64,000 nt of DNA from a bacterium (GTDB lineage Bacteria; Acidobacteriota; Aminicenantia; Aminicenantales; Aminicenantaceae), in NCBI GenBank assembly GCA_018335295.1, contig JAGXKI010000003.1, positions 50,194 to 114,193 on the forward strand, in the 5' to 3' direction. Of the stretch, positions 60,101-64,000 are shown in pieces. The position numbers were made by a program, and so were the translations under genes. The notes under the pieces were generated by a model, which worked only from the letters and a program-made list of their open reading frames with translations, made no database searches and was not told the origin of the DNA. The stretch's first letter is position 1. The number at the start of each line of letters is the position of its first letter.

Positions 60101-60276
60101 TGGAAGTTTCTCCTGAAGAACTCGATGAACTCACCAGGCCGGAAATGCCCACCCTCCCTGTAGAGGAAAGAAAGGGAAACTTTAAAGAAGTCGAAAAAGG
60201 TTATACCAAAGAAATGGCTATGAACGAAGCCAAACGGTGCTTAAGGTGTGATTTGGAAAGCAAAGGAGGAAAATAA
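57199..60276 (+). CDS. HndC/NuoF-like flavoprotein fused to GltD/NfnB-type NADPH-FAD module
   Basis: 1025 residues from the ATG at 57199 (GGAG upstream). Order: N-terminal [2Fe-2S] thioredoxin-like domain (1-115); NuoF FMN/NADH domain (about 125-390, GRGGAGFPTG, FVCGEETALL); SLBB; [4Fe-4S] at about 456 (ESCGKCTPCREG). The GltD-like half has Fe-S cysteines (CHHTCPIGTEAC, CGRVCHHPCETRC, about 549-600), FAD motif VGSGPAGLMTG (about 640), NAD(P)-binding VVGGGNTAIDAARA (about 771) with YRRTKLEMPA (2'-phosphate-type arginines), and FAGGDVVTGPATV. This puts NADH- and NADPH-type sites on one chain. Continuous frame, no break. Confidence 0.92.
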   Translation: MAKENAYRLHVMVCAGTACVSNHSFEIKDALQEEIKKQGLENEVLVVTTGCNGFCERGPLLVVQPGNIFYQQLTEEDIPHLVEEHFLKGRPVEKYMYTPPEEKTPVPVLEDIDFFKKQVLIALRNRGLIDPESIEDYIARDGYQAMAKVLTEMKPEEIITQIKNSGLRGRGGAGFPTGVKWEFVRNASSSDGVKYIICNGDEGDPGAYMDRSIVESDPHSILEGMVIGAKAMGASQGYIYIRNEYPLALKRINIAIDQAREYGLLGPDILGTGFNFNVQVVRGAGAFVCGEETALLASVEGRLGEPRPRPPYPAQKGLWGKPTNINNVETWSNVASIINRGAEWYSSIGTGMSKGTKVFSVVGKVKDTGLVEVPMGLSLGEIIFDICGGIVKDRKFKAVQIGGPSGGCVPAKQLNLPVDYERLTQAGSMMGSGGMVVTDENTCMVDLAYYFLTFIKGESCGKCTPCREGIPRMLEILTKIKEGRGEMKDLDLLEDLANNIKATALCGLGNTAPNPVLTTLRYFKNEYESHIKYKKCPAGVCIDLVSSPCHHTCPIGTEACSYIGLIAQGKFKQALEVNRWVNPLPSVCGRVCHHPCETRCRAGEVDEPIAIRNLKRFLTDYEKSTGNKPSVKPTPKKYEKVAIVGSGPAGLMTGWELAKKGYKPTIFEAESVPGGVLSWGIPEYRLPKDILNTEIEAIKDMGVEIKTNTPIGKDLTIDDLFNQGFKSVFIATGSPVNSQLGIPGEDAEGVIDPIQMLKKYNLEKKVDVGKKVAVVGGGNTAIDAARAAWRLGADVTILYRRTKLEMPANAEEIEEAINEGIKIKFLTQPIEAHSENGKLTKIKCAQMSLGEFDKSARRRPSPIQGSEFEMEVDTLIPAIGQTPDLSFLQGNTQLNIDKWNSLEVNPETMETNVEGIFAGGDVVTGPATVLEAMEAGKTASESIHRYLRGENLDREYHPTQPELEVATVEVSPEELDELTRPEMPTLPVEERKGNFKEVEKGYTKEMAMNEAKRCLRCDLESKGGK

Positions 60277-62048
60277 TGAATGAAAATAAAAAAATCAAAT
60301 TATTCATCAACAATAAACCCATCGAAGTAGAAGAAGGCACCACCATCCTTCAAGCCGCTCAAAAAATGGACATAGAGATTCCCACCTTATGTTACCACTC
60401 TCTTCTGGAACCCTATGCGGCCTGCCGGGTTTGTGTGGTGGAGAGAAAAATGGGAGAGAAGGTAGACCTGGCTACTTCCTGCAACACTGAAGTGAAGGAA
60501 GGAATGGAAGTCTTCACCGATTCGGAAAAAGCGGTGAACGCCCGAAAAATGAACATTGAACTGCTGATGGCCCGAGCCCCTGCTGCCGAACCGGTGCAGG
60601 AAATAGCCCAGAAAATGGGAATTGAAAAAACTCCTTTTGAAATCAAAGACCCCACAGAAAAGTGCATCCTGTGCGGTCTTTGTGTCCGCTGTTGTGAAGA
60701 GGTTGTGCAAGCCAACGCCATTGGTTTTGTAGACCGGGGACTGGAAAGAGAAGTTTCTCCTCCATTCGGAGAACCTTCGGAAGACTGCATCGGCTGCACC
60801 GCCTGTGCCTTTTTCTGCCCCACCGAAGCCATCACTTACGAAGACCTTCATGAACGAAAAATTATTCATGAAGAAATGGATTTAGGTCCTTCCAAAGCCA
60901 TCCGGGTCCCCCTTCGTCAAGCTGTCCCCATGGTGCCGTTTGTGGATGAAGAATCCTGCATTCACTTCAAGACGGGCGGCTGCCAGCTCTGTGAAAAAGT
61001 GTGTGAGAAAGAAGCGGTCAACCATGAGGCCGAAGAGAAGGAAATTGAACTGGACGTGGGAACTGTGATTCTGGCTTCGGGATTCAAAACATTTGATTCC
61101 AAAAGAATCCCCCCCTACAATTACGGCCGACTCGACAACATCATCTCTGGCCTGGAGTTCGAAAGGATGGTCAATGCTTCCGGCCCCACGGGTGGAGAGA
61201 TCCGCATGACCAATGGGGAAAAACCCCAATCGGTGGGATTGGTCCACTGTGTGGGTTCTCGGGATGAAAATTACAACCAATACTGCTCCAGGGTCTGCTG
61301 CATGTACTCATTGAAATTCGCTCACCTTATCGCCGAAAACACCGATGCAGATATCTATGACTTCTACATCGACATGCGCTGTTTTGGAAAGGGCTACGAA
61401 GAATTCTACCACCGGCTGTTGGAGGAAGGGACCAAATTCATCAGAGGACGGGTTTCAGAAATCACAGACATTCCTTTATCGGAAAAAGAAGAAGGGAAAT
61501 TAATCATCCGAGTCGAAGATACTTTGATGGACACGGTCCGGAGAGTTCCCGTGGATATGGTCGTTCTGGCGACCGGTCTTGAGCCAAATGAGGACCAAAC
61601 CGAGCTCGCCCGCATGTTCAATATTACCACCAGTCAAGATGGCTTCTTCCTGGAAAGGCACCCCAAATTGGCTCCTGTATCCACAGCTTCGGATGGAGTG
61701 TTTTTAGCCGGAGCCTGTCAGGGGCCCAAAGACATACCTGACACCGTGGGTCAGGCAGGAGCCGCTGCCTCAGAAGCTCTGGCCTTAGCGGATAAAGGCA
61801 CCTTTGAACTTGAACCCATCACCGCCGAAATCGACGAAGAGGTGTGCGCGGGATGCCAACTGTGCATAGGACTCTGTCCCTACACAGCCATCTCTTATGA
61901 TAAAGAAAAAGGAGTTTCGGTTGTGGAAGAAGCTTTGTGTAAGGGATGCGGGACCTGTGTCTCAGCCTGTCCCAGTGGAGCTTCCCAACAGAAACACTTT
62001 CGCGACCAACAAATCATGGCTGAAATCGAAGGGATTTTTATCGAATAG
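60276..62048 (+). CDS. NuoG-like ferredoxin domain fused to the C-terminal half of HdrA
   Basis: 590 residues. Residues 1-75 are a plant-type [2Fe-2S] ferredoxin (Cys39, 50, 53, 69). Two [4Fe-4S] motifs follow (CILCGLCVRCCEE 130-142, CIGCTACAFFCP 171-182); the NuoG His-Cys3 cluster is absent. From about 207 the sequence is HdrA-like: RVPLRQAVPMVPFVDEE, HFKTGGCQLCEKVC, SASGPTGG-type region, VGLVHCVGSRDENYNQYCSRVCCMYSLK, ATGLEPNEDQTEL, GVFLAGACQGPKDIPDT, and C-terminal ferredoxins 524-566. It begins exactly where the HdrA at 51674 ends. Start overlaps the previous stop by one base (TAATG). Confidence 0.9.
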   Translation: MNENKKIKLFINNKPIEVEEGTTILQAAQKMDIEIPTLCYHSLLEPYAACRVCVVERKMGEKVDLATSCNTEVKEGMEVFTDSEKAVNARKMNIELLMARAPAAEPVQEIAQKMGIEKTPFEIKDPTEKCILCGLCVRCCEEVVQANAIGFVDRGLEREVSPPFGEPSEDCIGCTACAFFCPTEAITYEDLHERKIIHEEMDLGPSKAIRVPLRQAVPMVPFVDEESCIHFKTGGCQLCEKVCEKEAVNHEAEEKEIELDVGTVILASGFKTFDSKRIPPYNYGRLDNIISGLEFERMVNASGPTGGEIRMTNGEKPQSVGLVHCVGSRDENYNQYCSRVCCMYSLKFAHLIAENTDADIYDFYIDMRCFGKGYEEFYHRLLEEGTKFIRGRVSEITDIPLSEKEEGKLIIRVEDTLMDTVRRVPVDMVVLATGLEPNEDQTELARMFNITTSQDGFFLERHPKLAPVSTASDGVFLAGACQGPKDIPDTVGQAGAAASEALALADKGTFELEPITAEIDEEVCAGCQLCIGLCPYTAISYDKEKGVSVVEEALCKGCGTCVSACPSGASQQKHFRDQQIMAEIEGIFIE

Positions 62049-62131
62049 AAAATTATGCTAGAATAACGAGTTCAATTTGAGTATAATACTAAGTTTTTCT
62101 ATGGATTTATTAATTATTGAGGAGGCCAACT

Positions 62132-62572
62132 ATGGGAAATCAATCTTTCGATCCTCGATTAGTTGGTTTCTTGTGTAACTGGTGCTCTTATACTGGTGCA
62201 GACCTGGCTGGAACTTCGCGCATGACCTATGCTCCCAATTTACGGATCATCCGGGTCATGTGCAGCGGTCGGGTCGACCCTCAATTCATTCTTAAAGCAT
62301 TCAAAGAGGGAGCTGATGGTGTCCTTGTCTCAGGATGTCATCCTGGAGATTGCCATTACCAAGAAGGCAACTATAAGGCATTAAGAAGACACAGACTTCT
62401 ATCCAACATGCTGGAACAGATGGGGATCGAGAAAGAAAGATTCAGACTGGAATGGGTTTCAGCTGCTGAAGGGGCAAAATTTCAAAAAGTTTGTAATGAA
62501 TTTACCGAACAAATAAGAAAATTAGGGCCCCTGAACATGAACGGAGGAAAAAATGAGCAAACAGAAGCCTAA
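62132..62572 (+). CDS. mvhD: [NiFe] hydrogenase-linked iron-sulfur subunit MvhD-like
   Basis: 146 residues from the ATG at 62132, which has GAGGAGG 7 nt upstream. GFLCNWCSYTGADLAG, IRVMCSGRVDPQFIL and VSGCHPGDCHYQEGNYKA hold the cluster cysteines of MvhD. MvhD bridges the hydrogenase MvhAG to HdrA. An 83-bp gap precedes it and contains a TATAAT (62082-62087) without a good -35, so a weak internal promoter is possible. Overlaps mvhG by 20 bp. Confidence 0.94.
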   Translation: MGNQSFDPRLVGFLCNWCSYTGADLAGTSRMTYAPNLRIIRVMCSGRVDPQFILKAFKEGADGVLVSGCHPGDCHYQEGNYKALRRHRLLSNMLEQMGIEKERFRLEWVSAAEGAKFQKVCNEFTEQIRKLGPLNMNGGKNEQTEA

Positions 62573-63533
62573 AGTCGCATTTTATTGGTGTTCATCTTGT
62601 GGAGGATGTGAAGAATCCATCGTGGATTTGGCCGAAGATATTCTCAAGGTCACAGACGCTGTGGATATCGTATTTTGGCCGGTGGCTTTAGATTTCAAAC
62701 GGAAAGATGTGGAAGCCATGGAAGACAACTCCATCGATGTAAGCTTCATCAATGGAGCAGTCCGGCTCTCCGAACAACAAGAAATGGTGGAACTGCTGAG
62801 GAAAAAGTCCAAAATGGTGGTGGCTCATGGAAGCTGCGCCCATATGGGAGGAATCCCGGGTTTGGGTAATTTCTGGAACAAGGAAACCATTTTCCACCGC
62901 GCTTATCATACCACTCCTTCCACAGATAATCCGGATGGGACAGTGCCTCTGGAAAAAACCAAAGTGGACGGAAAGGAACTTTCTCTTCCCCGCTTTTTTG
63001 ATACGGTCCGCTCTTTGGATCAAGTGATTGACGTGGATTATTACCTTCCGGGATGCGCTCCCCCTCGAGACATCATCATGAATGCAGTCCAAGCTATCCT
63101 GAAAGGAGAACTTCCTCCCAAAGGGTCGGTTCTCTCTCCCAACAAATCGCTTTGTGACGACTGCGACCGCAATGATTCCAAACCTGAAAAACTCGCTATT
63201 TCTGAAATCAAAAGACCTTGGGAAGTGGAGCTCGACCCAGAAAAATGCTTTTTAGCCCAGGGAGTGCTATGCATGGGACCCGCGACCCGGACCGGGTGCG
63301 GTGAGAGATGCATTGAGGCGAACATGCCCTGCCGGGGCTGTTTTGGTCCCACCGATCAGGTCTACGATCAGGGAGCTAAATTCCTTTCTTCCATAGCATC
63401 CATCCTGGACACCGACGATGAAAAGGAAATAGAAAAAATTGTCAACACCATTGTGGATCCTGCAGGAACTTTCTATCGATTCAGTCTCCCTGCTTCCACT
63501 CTAAGAAGGAAAAAAATGGAGGCGATCAAATGA
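62553..63533 (+). CDS. mvhG: [NiFe] hydrogenase small subunit MvhG-like
   Basis: 326 residues. Proximal-cluster motif WCSSCGGCEESIVDL (about 12-26), then GSCAHMGGIPGLG and YLPGCAPPRDIIMNAV, and a Cys-rich C-terminal part (CDDCDRND, CFLAQGVLCMGPATRTGCGERC, CRGCFGP) for two further [4Fe-4S] clusters. No twin-arginine signal, so it is cytoplasmic. This is the small subunit of the group 3c type (methyl-viologen-reducing hydrogenase). Confidence 0.95.
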   Translation: MSKQKPKVAFYWCSSCGGCEESIVDLAEDILKVTDAVDIVFWPVALDFKRKDVEAMEDNSIDVSFINGAVRLSEQQEMVELLRKKSKMVVAHGSCAHMGGIPGLGNFWNKETIFHRAYHTTPSTDNPDGTVPLEKTKVDGKELSLPRFFDTVRSLDQVIDVDYYLPGCAPPRDIIMNAVQAILKGELPPKGSVLSPNKSLCDDCDRNDSKPEKLAISEIKRPWEVELDPEKCFLAQGVLCMGPATRTGCGERCIEANMPCRGCFGPTDQVYDQGAKFLSSIASILDTDDEKEIEKIVNTIVDPAGTFYRFSLPASTLRRKKMEAIK

Positions 63534-64000
63534 GCAAGCGAATAACCGTTGACCCAATCACTCGTTTAGAAGGACACGGAAAAATCGAGGTTTTTCTCGA
63601 CGATAAAGGCGATGTGGACCGAGCCATTCTCCAAATCCCCGAACTGAGAGGGTTCGAACAGTTTGCGGTGGGAAGGCCTGCCGAAGAAATGCCCCGGATC
63701 ACTCCCCGAATCTGCGGAGTTTGTCCCACAGCTCACCACATGGCTTCAACCAAAACAGTGGACGACCTTTTCAACGTAGAGCCCACTCCCACAGCCAAGA
63801 TGATCCGGGAACTCATCTACAACGCCTTCCAGTTTGAAGATCATACTCTTCATTTCTTTTTCCTGGGAGGACCCGATTTTGTGGTAGGTCCCCAAGCCAA
63901 CGCAGGAGAAAGAAACATCCTGGGAGTGATCGGCAAAGTGGGTTTGGAAGCGGGAAAGAAAGTCATCAAAGCCCGAAGGGAAGCCCGGGATATCTCCCCC
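63530..64000 (+). CDS. mvhA: [NiFe] hydrogenase large subunit MvhA-like (partial, cut by window end)
   Basis: 157 codons of the N-terminus. ITVDPITRLEGHGKIEV is the family start, and RICGVCPTAHHMAS carries the first CxxC that binds nickel. The C-terminal DPCxxC ligand lies outside the window. ATGA overlap with mvhG. It is the catalytic H2-activating subunit of the complex. Confidence 0.94.
   Translation, partial: MSKRITVDPITRLEGHGKIEVFLDDKGDVDRAILQIPELRGFEQFAVGRPAEEMPRITPRICGVCPTAHHMASTKTVDDLFNVEPTPTAKMIRELIYNAFQFEDHTLHFFFLGGPDFVVGPQANAGERNILGVIGKVGLEAGKKVIKARREARDISP

Noticed and set aside
58840..60276. Glutamate synthase small subunit
   Set aside because: The GltD-like half is in frame with NuoF and there is no large glutamate synthase subunit; it is an electron-transfer module.
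56316..62048. Respiratory complex I
   Set aside because: Only NuoE/F/G-like soluble parts are present, in Hnd order, with no membrane subunits and with Mvh/Hdr partners.

Overview
The window comes from a diderm (LolA, TolC and lipoproteins are present), apparently anaerobic, hydrogen-metabolising bacterium. Its housekeeping genes, its large set of secreted TPR proteins and lipoproteins, its short signal peptides and its hydrogenase/Hdr repertoire would fit a Candidatus Aminicenantes/Acidobacteriota-type lineage. That is an inference from general impression, not a phylogenetic placement. No phage, insertion sequence or CRISPR array is visible.

Layout. 1-9.6 kb: tetR-tolC (efflux, cut by the window edge), an AhpD-like gene, xerD with an MBL hydrolase, a structured 270-bp repeat, a methyltransferase, a wrecked SLC13 transporter, AMMECR1, TPR, acyltransferase and Na+/solute symporter genes. 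9.7-12.5 kb: lolA and a tightly coupled ECF sigma / anti-sigma / bactofilin-like membrane protein operon, followed by two dispersed repeats. 12.9-16.5 kb: the translation operon rplM-rpsI-rpsB-tsf-pyrH-frr. 16.6-22.2 kb: rhomboid, TPR lipoprotein, der, GerMN and amidase genes, tmRNA and tRNA-Asp. 22.4-37 kb: citrate synthase, a homoserine-dehydrogenase/aldehyde-dehydrogenase pair, murA, murB, a two-gene glutamine-dependent NAD synthetase, rsmI and hsp20. 37-41.7 kb: comF, a DksA-like gene, a rod-shaped RNA candidate, rsfS-nadD-obg-rpmA-rplU and tRNA-Val. 41.8-50 kb: a REC-PAS-HD-GYP regulator, a secreted GH38 alpha-mannosidase, tRNA-Glu and tRNA-Lys, and gatCA.

50.2-64 kb (continuing beyond the window) is the most unusual region. 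It is one long, tightly packed plus-strand operon encoding a hybrid hydrogenase. HdrC and HdrB are followed by only the N-terminal half of HdrA. Next comes a sensor/regulator block: two DRTGG proteins, two HATPase proteins, a PHP protein and an FeFe-hydrogenase-like protein with altered catalytic residues. After that come HndA/NuoE, HndB, and an HndC/NuoF protein fused to a GltD/NfnB-type NADPH-FAD module. The missing C-terminal half of HdrA then appears fused behind a NuoG-like ferredoxin domain, followed by the [NiFe] hydrogenase subunits MvhD, MvhG and MvhA. Together these would form a complex linking H2, NAD(P)(H), ferredoxin and a thiol/disulfide couple, probably through flavin-based bifurcation at the reassembled HdrA. 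This architecture is inferred from the sequence.

Expression signals are unusually readable. Many genes have TTGACA/TATAAT-like promoters with 16-18 bp spacers. At least eight genes have the -10 box only 6-9 nt before the start codon and no Shine-Dalgarno sequence, so they are probably leaderless. Others use strong AGGAGG sites or overlap the upstream stop codon (ATGA).
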